64,000 bases of DNA from Legionella drozanskii LLAP-1 (lineage in GTDB: Bacteria > Pseudomonadota > Gammaproteobacteria > Legionellales > Legionellaceae), in the NCBI RefSeq assembly GCF_001467585.1, contig NZ_LNXY01000020.1, forward strand, positions 497,700 through 561,699, given 5' to 3'. Of this stretch, positions 53,636 to 62,228 are shown piece by piece (position 1 is the first letter of the stretch; each line of letters starts with the position of its first letter). The notes below the pieces were generated by a model. The model saw only the letters and a program-made list of their open reading frames with translations. It searched no databases and was not told the DNA's origin. Both the position numbers and the translations under genes were made by a program.

Positions 53636-54454
53636 TTATTTAGAGTTTTCTTCGATAAATTTCATCATCTCTTCGTTGCATTTTTTCCACTCGTCATAAA
53701 ATAAGCCATGTCCACTTTTTTCAAAGCGAATAATCTTCGAGCCTTTAATGCCTTTGTGCATGGCTTCAGCTAAACCAAAGGGGCAAACTTTATCATGAGG
53801 AGAGTGGAAAATTGCGGTAGGGACTTTTACTTTTTCTAAGTTCTTGCGTTGATCGGTATCCCGAAGCGCTATGATATGTTCAGAAGTGGCATAGCCAGAG
53901 GCGTCCATACCCATATTTTGCATCCATTCCGCAAACTTAGGACTGACTGCATCTTCTGAGTGGAAGAAAATCTTACCAAAATTTTCCAACAGTTGTGGTC
54001 TATCGGTATAACACAATTCAAGAAGCTCATTGCATTGATCGACAGTAAAGCCATGTGGAAAATCAGGACGTTGTGTCCAGATAGGAGCGGCTGCACCCAT
54101 AAGTACCATTCTTGAAACACGCTCATTGTGATGACGTGCACAGTAGTTGATACAGATTGCGCCACCCATGGAATGACCTGCGATAGTGACATCATCTAGG
54201 TCTAGATGACGAATAACTTTTAAAATATCATCCGCCATCACGTCATAAGAATAAGAACCCCAAGGCTTATCTGATTTTCCATAGCCTCTCATATCAATCC
54301 CGATACAGCGATAACCTTCTTTAGGTAACTGATTGAATTGGTATTCATAACAGCGGTGATCGAAGGGCCAGCCAGAGATAAATACGATTGGCTTACCAGA
54401 ACCCCAATCCTGTACGAAAACTCGAGTACAGGCATCAACTTGTACATATCCCAT
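53636..54454 (-). CDS. Alpha/beta hydrolase (chloroperoxidase-like)
   Basis: The 272-residue protein is a classic alpha/beta hydrolase of the non-haem haloperoxidase/esterase branch. It has the oxyanion stretch FISGWPFDHRCYEYQ, the nucleophile elbow IAGHSMGGAICINY (Ser about 95), the acid in FHSPHDKVCPFGLA and the catalytic His in EKSGHGLFYDEWKKC. CIGIDMRGYGKSDKPWGSYS before the elbow is typical. Such enzymes hydrolyse esters or run perhydrolysis; the physiological substrate is unknown. GGAG lies before the ATG. No signal peptide, hence cytosolic. Confidence 0.92.
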   Translation of the reverse strand: MGYVQVDACTRVFVQDWGSGKPIVFISGWPFDHRCYEYQFNQLPKEGYRCIGIDMRGYGKSDKPWGSYSYDVMADDILKVIRHLDLDDVTIAGHSMGGAICINYCARHHNERVSRMVLMGAAAPIWTQRPDFPHGFTVDQCNELLELCYTDRPQLLENFGKIFFHSEDAVSPKFAEWMQNMGMDASGYATSEHIIALRDTDQRKNLEKVKVPTAIFHSPHDKVCPFGLAEAMHKGIKGSKIIRFEKSGHGLFYDEWKKCNEEMMKFIEENSK

Positions 54455-54706
54455 TTGTATCTCCTTGTTGAATAATGCGTTGATTCTTAGCTCAATACAG
54501 CAGATAACTACTTCTAACTATAGAATTATTTTAATGAAAAGGGTGAGAAATTTAAGAAAATATTTATGGCGGCTTATGCGAGGGAGTATATAAATTAGAC
54601 AGGACTGGTGTTGCCATGCTATGGAGACTAGCAATCCAGTCATAATCATTGATTAACTTAAGAAGCTTAGATAGGCTAAATCAATCGCCTTTTATTTGAA
54701 TATCCC

Positions 54707-57439
54707 ATGCAACAGCAGCTTGAGGTTCCAATCCTTTTACAATCGAGGATAGCTATTTACCAGAAACAATTTGCCGAATTAGAGCATCCTTTGGCGATGT
54801 CTCTACAAGTTTTACTATTGGTCAGTGACTATGCGTGTCGTCATATAGAGATCCTAAAACAATTATTGGCTGAAGATGATTGTTTGTCTCCTTTAAATTA
54901 TTGGGATTACGGTAAGTTGCTGAAGCAACTTTCTAATGCTTCCACACATTTCAGTCGCGATCTTCGGCGTTTTCGCCACCGCCATTTTTTGCGTTTAATG
55001 CTTCGCGAATTGGGTGGATTTGCGGATACTGAAGAAACAATGACTGCTTGGTCAGCTTGTGCGGATGAGATTATTTTAAGCGCACTTGAGTTTTGTCAGC
55101 GAGAATTGATGAACCGTTATGGGCAGCCCTGTGATGAGACGGGGAAGCCAGCCAAACTTTATACGCTTGCGATGGGAAAACTGGGGGGAAAAGAACTTAA
55201 TTTTTCCTCTGATATCGATTTAATTTTTGCTTTTTCTGCTGCGGGTTATACCAATGGCCAAGAATCAATAAGTAACCAAGAATATTACAGCAAGGTGGCG
55301 CAGACGTTCATACAACTCTTGCAACAGGTCACTGAGGAGGGTTTTGTTTTCCGCGTTGATTTACGGTTGCGTCCTAACGGAGATAGTGGTGCTTTAGTAT
55401 GCACTTTAGCGACCATGGAAACTTATTATCAAGAACAGGGTCGCGATTGGGAGCGCTATGCGATGGTCAAAGCGCGCCTGATTGGTGAAAATGTCTCGGC
55501 TCAAACCCATTGGTTTCACCGATTGATTAGACCTTTTGTCTACAGGCGATATGTTGATTTCAGTGTGATTGAATCCTTGCGTAGCATGAAAGCCATGATT
55601 GAGCGTGAAGTGCAACTCAATCCAATGCTCGATGATATCAAACGAGGGCTTGGTGGCATTCGCGAAATCGAATTTATTATTCAAAATATCCAATTGATTC
55701 GGGGGGGCCGATTACCTCATTTAAGACAACAAAATGCAATGGTCGCTCTGGATGCAATGAAAGAAGGGCGATTGTTAAGACGGACTTCTGCTTTGAAACA
55801 AGCCTATCTCTTTTTGAGAAAACTAGAAAATGCTCTGCAAAGCCAAAGTGATCAGCAGACCCATTCTTTGCCCAAAGAAGAAGTGAAACAAGCGCAGATT
55901 GCATTGGCCATGAGCTATGACAATTGGGATAAATTATTGGCGAGATTACAGCAATATCAGCGTATCGTGAGCGTCCTTTTTCGCTCTGTTTTACGAAAAG
56001 TGGATTTCTACGAAGATGAAAATCGTCTTATCGCAAACCAATTATCTAGCTTATGGCAGGGGCATGTTGAAACTACCATGGCAATTAATTTGTTGGCGAG
56101 TCTGGGGTTTCATCATGCTGAACGTTGCTACCAAATGCTTCATACTTTTCGTCATGCGCCGCGGTGCAGGCGATTGTCGCAGGCAGCGCGTATGAGGCTT
56201 GATCGCTTTATGGTGCTTTTGCTAAGTGAATTAACTCAAGTGGCGGAAACAGATACAGTCTTATCCCAAGTCTTGCATTTATTAGAAAATATAGTTGGGC
56301 GCAGCGCCTATTTAGCCTTGCTTACTGAGAATCCTCAAGTACTAAAGGAGTTATTGCATTGGTTTGTGCATAGTCCTTTTATTACTTCTTTATTGGTGAC
56401 TCAGCCATTTTTGTTAGAAATTTTGTTGGATCAGGAAGAAAATTGGCGGCTTCCTTCGCGTCAGCAACTTGAACAAACTTTAAGAACTCAACTGGCTCAT
56501 TGCGACGAGAGTGAAATGCAAAATGAAACTTTGCGCCAATTTAAATTGAACAATTGGCTCTCGGTTGCTCGAGCCGAGATGCATGGTCAATATGATGCGG
56601 TGCGCATAGGTCGTTTTTTAGCCGACGTTGCTGAAGTGATTGTGGGAGAAGTTTTAGACCTGGCTTGCCAGCAATTGGCGAATCGCTATCCCCAGATTAT
56701 GCAAATTAAATCACATTTTGCGATCATTGCTTACGGCAAGTTAGGTAGTAGAGAAATGAACTATAATTCCGATCTTGATCTGGTTTTTGTTCATGCGGCA
56801 CTTCAGGAAGAAGAGGGATTGATCACACGATTGACGCAAAAAATTCTCCACATGTTAACTACTCGCTCACAAGCTGGGATTTTATATTCCGTGGATACCC
56901 GCTTGCGGCCTTCCGGTGCGGCGGGTTTGTTAGTGAGTCATATTGATGCATTTACTGAATATCAGCGTGCTCAAGCTTGGACTTGGGAACATCAAGCCTT
57001 ACTGCGTGCGAGGCTGATCTCAGTGAATAAACGCATTAATCAGCGCTTTAAACAATTGAAGTCGGATGTCTTATTTTTGCCGAGAGATAAAGCGACTCTT
57101 CGCGACGAAGTGTTAGCAATGAGGGCAAGGATCACTCAGCATAGAGATGCAGAGCAAGTGAAATATGCACCTGGAGGTCTTTTGGATTTGGAGTTTCTAG
57201 TACAGTTTTTGGTGCTCGCTAACCCCAAACAGAGCTTTCTCCGTTATACCAACACGCTGAGTTTATTGCAGAAATTGTACAGTGAACAAATTCTTAGCCA
57301 AGATCAATTTATTAAACTTAAACAGCCTTATAAGTATTATCATTATTTGTTGCACCAAAATTTATTGCAGCCGGCGACCTATGATTATCGTTCTCAGCAA
57401 TTGGCTGTGATGTCCGTGAGGGATGACTTTTGGGGCTAA
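54707..57439 (+). CDS. glnE: Bifunctional glutamine synthetase adenylyltransferase/adenylyl-removing enzyme
   Basis: The 910-residue protein has both nucleotidyltransferase domains of GlnE: the N-terminal adenylyl-removing one (AMGKLGGKELNFSSDIDLIF, about 152-171) and the C-terminal adenylyl-transferring one (AYGKLGSREMNYNSDLDLVF, about 675-694). Each has an RLRP block after it (VDLRLRPNGDSG and VDTRLRPSGAAG) and IREIEF/DLEFLVQF in the following helix. It modifies GlnA in response to PII. It is slightly shorter than the E. coli protein (946) but complete, ending VRDDFWG. Weak ribosome site. Confidence 0.97.
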   Translation: MQQQLEVPILLQSRIAIYQKQFAELEHPLAMSLQVLLLVSDYACRHIEILKQLLAEDDCLSPLNYWDYGKLLKQLSNASTHFSRDLRRFRHRHFLRLMLRELGGFADTEETMTAWSACADEIILSALEFCQRELMNRYGQPCDETGKPAKLYTLAMGKLGGKELNFSSDIDLIFAFSAAGYTNGQESISNQEYYSKVAQTFIQLLQQVTEEGFVFRVDLRLRPNGDSGALVCTLATMETYYQEQGRDWERYAMVKARLIGENVSAQTHWFHRLIRPFVYRRYVDFSVIESLRSMKAMIEREVQLNPMLDDIKRGLGGIREIEFIIQNIQLIRGGRLPHLRQQNAMVALDAMKEGRLLRRTSALKQAYLFLRKLENALQSQSDQQTHSLPKEEVKQAQIALAMSYDNWDKLLARLQQYQRIVSVLFRSVLRKVDFYEDENRLIANQLSSLWQGHVETTMAINLLASLGFHHAERCYQMLHTFRHAPRCRRLSQAARMRLDRFMVLLLSELTQVAETDTVLSQVLHLLENIVGRSAYLALLTENPQVLKELLHWFVHSPFITSLLVTQPFLLEILLDQEENWRLPSRQQLEQTLRTQLAHCDESEMQNETLRQFKLNNWLSVARAEMHGQYDAVRIGRFLADVAEVIVGEVLDLACQQLANRYPQIMQIKSHFAIIAYGKLGSREMNYNSDLDLVFVHAALQEEEGLITRLTQKILHMLTTRSQAGILYSVDTRLRPSGAAGLLVSHIDAFTEYQRAQAWTWEHQALLRARLISVNKRINQRFKQLKSDVLFLPRDKATLRDEVLAMRARITQHRDAEQVKYAPGGLLDLEFLVQFLVLANPKQSFLRYTNTLSLLQKLYSEQILSQDQFIKLKQPYKYYHYLLHQNLLQPATYDYRSQQLAVMSVRDDFWG

Positions 57440-57655
57440 GTTGGGTCTAGATCTGAGGTATCGTCACTTTTTTTTGAATAATAATTCGAGCCAAATCCAG
57501 TGTTTTACTGAACCGCTCAGCCCGAACGGATCGAGCTACTAATTGGAGCAACACCAGGAGCAACAACTTGATCAAGCCGCAGGGATTCGCAAACTGGGGT
57601 TTGCTGTACAGAAATTAGCTTGTTATGATAATTCATTTTTCGGGATGCTATTGGA
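57440..57655. other. Intergenic stretch before the dioxygenase gene
   Basis: No gene is recognised. A 68-codon frame starting at 57543 overlaps the dioxygenase start in another frame and is probably by chance. Confidence 0.5.
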
Positions 57656-58486
57656 ATGGAATTATCAGCCTTTGAACTTGATTTTTTTCTTACCAACGGC
57701 TACCTCGTTATCAATGAATTTTTTAGCCCATCGGTTTGCGAAACCTTGATGAGCCGCATTGATTTCATTATTAAAAATCATCAACAAGACATTCCCATCA
57801 CCATTTTTTCAACGAAATCCAATGAGCATGCGCAGAATGCTTATTTTCTAAATTCCGGCGATAAAATTCACTTTTTTTTTGAGCCGAATGCCTTTGATGA
57901 TCAGGGGAAGATGACTCGGCCTCTTGAAAAATCACTGAATAAAATAGGGCACGCCTTGCATGAACTTGATCCGATATTTAGGCAGTATTCAAGAGATGCG
58001 CGAATTAAAATAATATGCCAACAACTCGGTTTTCAAAAACCAAGTTTACTGCAGTCAATGTATATTTTTAAACAACCTAACATTGGTGCAGAAGTCAATT
58101 GCCATCAAGATAGTACTTATCTACACGCTCAAAATGATGAGGTGCTTGGGTTTTGGTTTGCGCTAGAAGATGCGACGGTCGATAATGGTTGTCTGCAAGT
58201 GATTCCTAGTCCAAATTCCACGCCTTTAGAGAAGCGGATGATTCGTGAAGCGGATCGTATTTTTTTTGAAGAGTATCAGCAACTCAATTGGCAAGAGGAG
58301 CAATGCATTCCGCTTGAGGTTAAACAAGGGTCGATGATCGTTTTGCATGGTAGGTTGCCGCATAAAAGCAATGCGAATTGTTCTAATCACTCTCGTCATG
58401 CTTATACTTTGCATGCAGTTGATGCGGTTTATCCATATCCTACAACTAATTGGCTACGTTGGCCGAATGGTTTGCCTGAGTGGTAG
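57656..58486 (+). CDS. Phytanoyl-CoA dioxygenase (PhyH) family protein
   Basis: The 276-residue protein has the PhyH start FELDFFLTNGYLVINEFFSP and the Fe(II) site: His153-x-Asp155 in NCHQDSTYLH, distal His about 236 in HGRLPHKSNAN, with the 2-oxoglutarate-anchoring Arg in SRHAYTLHAVD. LGFWFALEDATVDNGCLQVI and PGSMIVLHG-like blocks are also typical. Fe/2-oxoglutarate dioxygenases of this family hydroxylate lipids, acyl-CoAs or small natural products. The ATG has only a weak ribosome site. It follows glnE by 216 bp and is followed by decayed endonuclease/SRAP sequence; substrate unknown. Confidence 0.9.
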   Translation: MELSAFELDFFLTNGYLVINEFFSPSVCETLMSRIDFIIKNHQQDIPITIFSTKSNEHAQNAYFLNSGDKIHFFFEPNAFDDQGKMTRPLEKSLNKIGHALHELDPIFRQYSRDARIKIICQQLGFQKPSLLQSMYIFKQPNIGAEVNCHQDSTYLHAQNDEVLGFWFALEDATVDNGCLQVIPSPNSTPLEKRMIREADRIFFEEYQQLNWQEEQCIPLEVKQGSMIVLHGRLPHKSNANCSNHSRHAYTLHAVDAVYPYPTTNWLRWPNGLPEW

Positions 58487-58599
58487 CTGTTCGGAGAAAT
58501 GCGAGCAGCCTCTGATACAGATTGAGAAAGGTTTCTGCATTAGAATCTTTAAGTATTTCGCGAAGATTTTCTTTGGTGGTAATAGGAAAGCCAAGAAGT

Positions 58600-58789
58600 A
58601 CCGACCATGTTTTATTGCCAATCGCATGGTGGCTGACCGCTATCAAATTCGTTCTTAAGTTCATCGCAACGTCAATTATTCCAAGCCTGGAATCAACAAT
58701 TTCTACCGACAACCTGGAAGAGAGAGTGGGGAAGGGCGGTAGCAAGCCTTGAAGGCTATCCTAATCCTTATATCGAAGCGCAAGGCTAG
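58600..58789 (+). pseudogene. Second endonuclease I remnant (C-terminal part)
   Basis: The reading frame gives ANRMVADRYQIRS, then after a shift QLFQAWNQQF, WKREWGRAVASLEGYPNPYI and EAQG with a stop at 58787-58789. This is the C-terminal end of an endonuclease I, and close to the same part of the 5.3-5.9 kb pseudogene (shared GGGAAGGGCGGTAGCAAGCC and CCTTATATCGAAGCG). The N-terminal and catalytic parts are absent. The remnant is followed tail-to-tail by an SRAP C-terminal remnant exactly as in copy 1. Confidence 0.85.
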
Positions 58790-58790
58790 A

Positions 58791-58864
58791 TTAGACTTTC
58801 GGTTTAATAGAATCTTTTTCTTTATATTTGGCACTATTGACTGATTGGGTGACTGGATAGGCCT
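58791..58864 (-). pseudogene. Second SRAP/YedK remnant (C-terminal tail)
   Basis: On the minus strand the frame reads AYPVTQSVNSAKYKEKDS and IKPKV with a stop, nearly identical to the C-terminus of the decayed SRAP gene at 5.9-6.35 kb. Only about 24 residues remain; then the similarity ends. Confidence 0.8.
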
Positions 58865-58949
58865 TAGTCGCCAGGTTATATTCAGATTAATCTTTATTCA
58901 TTATATTGAGCATTGAGCAAGCTATTTTTCTAATTCTCCAGGAATGATT

Positions 58950-59888
58950 ATGATGAAAAGAAAACATGAACAAAAGAACCGTCTCCAAAAACAGTCACTC
59001 TTCGAAAGATTTCCTAATGCAGAAGATAGAGAAGAATATCTTTCTGGTGCAGCGGCAGGAAGAATGGCTGCTAAACATGAATTCAAAAAAACAAAGGGCT
59101 TCTGTCTCAAATCCCCACCTTACCAATTGGGATATCAAGAAACCTATGATCGTGTTAAAGCTAACCAGGAAGTTAATAACCCAGTCAGTCTAGATCAAAA
59201 GCCTAAACATAAACGAGGAAAAAAAGGAGCTAAGTGGTCCTTGGTTAGTGTGTCTCCACGATCAGAACAAGAAAAATCTCTTGAATCATCTATCCCACTT
59301 ATTGATTGCAAGCCTTGTTTTGCAGCGCAAGAAGAGTTGCAGAGTAGGTTTGTACACTCGCAAAGTTTATCTTCTATGAGCTCCGATAATAGTGTTGGAT
59401 TTTTTACTACAAAAGATTATCAAGGAAAAAACGACTTAGAAATTAATGCAGTCAATAACTTTGAAGAGGAAACAGAATTATTAAATATACTAGAAGAGTT
59501 AGATTTTCAAATGAGAGCACCAACGGATTCAAGTGAGCTAAAATCTCTGACTTCCGATAATAGTATTGAATTTTTTAATGCTGAAGATTATCCAGAAAAA
59601 AACGACTTAGAAACCAATACAGGCAATTTCGAAGAGCAAGAAGGCTTATCAGAAACACTAGGGGAGCATGATTCTCAAAATAGGTCACAAGCGAATTCAT
59701 CAAACCTGACCTTTTCTGAAATGAAAAGTCCTTTATCAAGTAAGCTGCCAACGAGCTCATTGTCCAGTAAATGGGATCAATCGATACTCCTTGCACCACG
59801 TAGTCACAGTTTATTTTCTTCATCAATACCTGAGAGTTCAAGCATTGAGGAAAAGCGACTAACCGACAGCGAGGAATATTCTTTTTGA
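58950..59888 (+). CDS. Unknown disordered protein with an internal duplication; effector-like
   Basis: The ATG at 58950 lies six bases after AGGA, preferred to an ATG two codons earlier. The 312-residue protein starts very basic (KRKHEQKNRLQKQSLFERFP) and has GAAAGRMAAKHEFKKTKGF. It then becomes Ser/Glu/Asp/Asn-rich and probably disordered. A segment of about 57 residues is duplicated: SMSSDNSVGFFTTKDYQGKN with a following acidic EEETELLNILEELDF, and SLTSDNSIEFFNAEDYPEKN with EEQEGLSETLGEHDS. The rest is serine-rich (SPLSSKLPTSSLSSKW, SLFSSSIPESSSIEEK). There is no signal peptide or membrane helix. The family is not recognised; composition and location in an accessory zone suit a Dot/Icm substrate. 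Confidence 0.6.
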   Translation: MMKRKHEQKNRLQKQSLFERFPNAEDREEYLSGAAAGRMAAKHEFKKTKGFCLKSPPYQLGYQETYDRVKANQEVNNPVSLDQKPKHKRGKKGAKWSLVSVSPRSEQEKSLESSIPLIDCKPCFAAQEELQSRFVHSQSLSSMSSDNSVGFFTTKDYQGKNDLEINAVNNFEEETELLNILEELDFQMRAPTDSSELKSLTSDNSIEFFNAEDYPEKNDLETNTGNFEEQEGLSETLGEHDSQNRSQANSSNLTFSEMKSPLSSKLPTSSLSSKWDQSILLAPRSHSLFSSSIPESSSIEEKRLTDSEEYSF

Positions 59889-60003
59889 AAAAAAGCTACT
59901 ATTAAGCCCCAATATGAAGCGTTTAATAAGAAAGAATGATATGAATTCTGCAAAAAAATATTTCTATAATTTTCATTATGTTACAAAGAATTTAATATCA
60001 AAT

Positions 60004-60607
60004 AAAAATCGATTTATTGGCTACAGCCTAGACTAGCAAAGGGTTGTATTCCTGCAAAGAACCCCTTTATTGACTTGGCTGTTCCATTACTCCCCAAGGG
60101 CCGATATTGTAGTAATGTTTCAGAGATTCTGTAGCTTGGTTTCAGATAACCAAGCTACTCTAAGATCAACGTTCTTATCTTTCTCTGATGGCGCTCTCGC
60201 TCCATCCAGCTACCTTTATTTTTTAATTGCCGGTAAGCGAATTTTTAGAAGCAATAATTTCATCTTCGACAGCCATAACTGACTTTGCTTTATTAAGTCC
60301 TAATCTTCCCAAAAAGGTTACCCGAGCAAGTCGAGCCATTTTCATCAGAAGGCTTACTTGATTGCGTATCAAAGGGCTTTTTATAATTAAACATTAGTCA
60401 GTTACTCGATTTTTTGAATAAATAGAACATCAAGAAAGAGCATTTTATTGGAGTTAAAAGAAGAAAAATGGAATTATTTGTTAATCATTGTTACGACTTA
60501 AGGGCCTAGAGTATCTATTCGGGGTTCTTTGCGGGAAGGTACGGAATTTCCCAGCACACTCCTGCAACCCTTTGCTAGTCTAGGCTGTAGCCAAAAAATC
60601 GATTTTT
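60004..60607. repeat. 0.6-kb element bounded by long inverted repeats
   Basis: The left end 60004-60065 (containing ATTGGCTACAGCCTAGACTA and GCAAAGAACCCC) is the reverse complement of the right end 60521-60607. The outer about 43 bp is nearly perfect. The inner GCAAAGAACCCC/GGGGTTCTTTGC arms also match; between outer and inner blocks the right copy carries about 27 extra bases. The 455-bp interior holds no recognisable transposase, RNA or clear gene (a 70-codon frame at 60070 overlaps the left arm and is not credible). It could be a MITE-like non-autonomous element, or two inverted copies of a small repeat. Target-site duplications could not be determined by eye. Confidence 0.8.
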
Positions 60608-60692
60608 TTATTAGCTATCAATAACCTCATGTAAAATACGGTATTCTTTGTTGTTATAAAATTCATATTCCACTCTCTTTCCCTAATTGATT

Positions 60693-61715
60693 CTATATGT
60701 CATTTATGGTCGGTGATTCTATAAATTTTATTTGCTTTTTTTGGGCATTAACTTCAACCATAGACCCGATTGGAACAGTATAAATGTCTTCCTGATGACC
60801 TATCATTGCCCCACTAAATGCCGGAATATGAAGAGGTTTGATATAGCGTTCAATTACTTCATTTAAAGAAAAACCTCCACGGGCGTCTGATTTACATTTT
60901 TGACAGGTTCCAAATACAAATCCTGATATCTGATTTAACACACCTGCATTTTTTAATTGTCCAAGCATTCTATCAACTTTATAGATATCTTCATTTACAT
61001 CCTCTAAAAACAATATTTTTCCTTGCCAATCTTTTGGAAAATAGGGTGTGCCTAGTAAAGAAACCAATACAGATAGATTCCCACCAATGAACTGTCCCCT
61101 TACTGTACCGCTTGTAATTGTATAAGCAGAATATTCAGAGGATTTGTCATTTTTGTCCTCTGGATTAAACATCTGATTGCTTAATATGGTTTCTATTTGT
61201 TCTTGAAATAAAACATTTTTTTCATACTCTAAGCTCAGTTTAGATTGCTTCGAGGAGGCCGATGGTCCATAGAAAGAAACCAAGTTTGATTTAGTGTAAA
61301 TGGCAATAAGCAAAGCCGTCAAATCGCTACGACCTATAATTATTTTGGGATGATGCATTAAGTATTTATAGTCAATTTTATCTAGTAAGGTTGCATTTCC
61401 ATATCCCCCTTTTAAAGAAAAAATTGCCTTCACCTTATCATTTCTTATTGCTTTATTGATAGATGTGGCTCGCTCTTCTTCTGTGCCAGCAAAATATCCA
61501 TATTGATGAAATATCGTGTCATCATATATAGGGTTGAGACCAAATGATTGCAAGCGTTCTATTGCTTCATATAATTGTTCTTTCTCAAATTTAAAAGATG
61601 GAGCTACAATTGCTACGGTATCTCCTTTTTTTAACGCTAATGGCTTAACGATAATCGTATGAGCAAAGCAATTGGTAACTGTTAATATTATACCTATAAA
61701 TATGGCTTTATTCAT
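60693..61715 (-). CDS. Peptidase S66 family protein (LD-carboxypeptidase/MccF-like), exported
   Basis: The start at 61715 (GGGGAG upstream) opens a signal peptide (MNKAIFIGIILTVTNCFAHT); an ATG 23 codons upstream would bury it. The 340-residue protein has the S66 serine-glutamate-histidine set: KIIIGRSDLTALLIAIYTKS (Ser about 126), FLEDVNEDIYKVDRMLGQLK (Glu about 236) and AMIGHQEDIYTVPIGS (His about 307). KKGDTVAIVAPSF near the start and FSLKGGYGNATLLDKIDY are family blocks. Typical LdcA is cytosolic (about 300 residues) and trims tetrapeptides; this one appears periplasmic, as do some Legionella homologues. It could act in peptidoglycan recycling or peptide self-immunity. Confidence 0.88.
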   Translation of the reverse strand: MNKAIFIGIILTVTNCFAHTIIVKPLALKKGDTVAIVAPSFKFEKEQLYEAIERLQSFGLNPIYDDTIFHQYGYFAGTEEERATSINKAIRNDKVKAIFSLKGGYGNATLLDKIDYKYLMHHPKIIIGRSDLTALLIAIYTKSNLVSFYGPSASSKQSKLSLEYEKNVLFQEQIETILSNQMFNPEDKNDKSSEYSAYTITSGTVRGQFIGGNLSVLVSLLGTPYFPKDWQGKILFLEDVNEDIYKVDRMLGQLKNAGVLNQISGFVFGTCQKCKSDARGGFSLNEVIERYIKPLHIPAFSGAMIGHQEDIYTVPIGSMVEVNAQKKQIKFIESPTINDI

Positions 61716-61850
61716 AAACTCCCCAAAGCAGAGATAATGTAAAATGTTAAAAGAGTCTTCATGTTTTATAAAATTTACTAACATGCCGTAAGATCATAAC
61801 CTTAGAGGGCCTGTCGTACTGTTTAATATCCAAATTTTGTTTAATGGCGA

Positions 61851-62002
61851 TCACGCGCACCTATTTTTTATTAATTCATTAACCAGACCAATAACCTCAG
61901 CGGTGCTTCTGGCTAAACGGCTTAGTTCGGTAACGATTAACGTGTCGGCATCCTCTAAAGTCAGGAGCATTTCATCAATGCGGCGCTCCTTACTCGTTTT
62001 TC
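61851..62002 (-). pseudogene. Serine resolvase/invertase fragment
   Basis: On the minus strand the open stretch reads KTSKERRIDEMLLTLEDADT, then LIVTELSRLARSTAEVIGL and VNELIKNRCA with a stop at 61851-61853. It is the middle part of a serine recombinase catalytic domain (D.L.V.ELSRL.RS). The catalytic-serine N-terminus and the DNA-binding C-terminus are missing. It is a remnant of a lost mobile element. The flanking stretches 61716-61850 and 62003-62228 show nothing else. Confidence 0.8.
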
Positions 62003-62228
62003 ATAGAATCTCCTCTGCTTAGATTACAAGAAAATTCTACTTTTGGATTCAGTTATTTTTCGAGAGGATTACCAGAGTATTTTCCATAGTATTCCACTAG
62101 CCTTGAGTCGGTTGGTCGTTACGTTCTCTCATAAGCTTACAATGTGTATTTATAATGATCTAGAAGATTGATATTGGAACTTCAATAGTGTTTAATGATC
62201 CACATTTTTTTAACGCAGAGGATCACTA

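Noticed and set aside
57543-57749. 68-codon frame upstream of the PhyH gene
   Set aside because: It starts from a non-ATG codon without a ribosome site and overlaps PhyH in another frame.
58446-58664. 72-codon minus-strand frame with protein-like text (AIGNKTWSVLLGFPITTKEN)
   Set aside because: It overlaps the PhyH 3' end and the antisense of the endonuclease remnant and has no ribosome site; could be a fragment of a lost gene but is unsupported.
60070-60282. 70-codon frame inside the inverted-repeat element
   Set aside because: It has a non-ATG start, overlaps the left arm and has no recognisable family.
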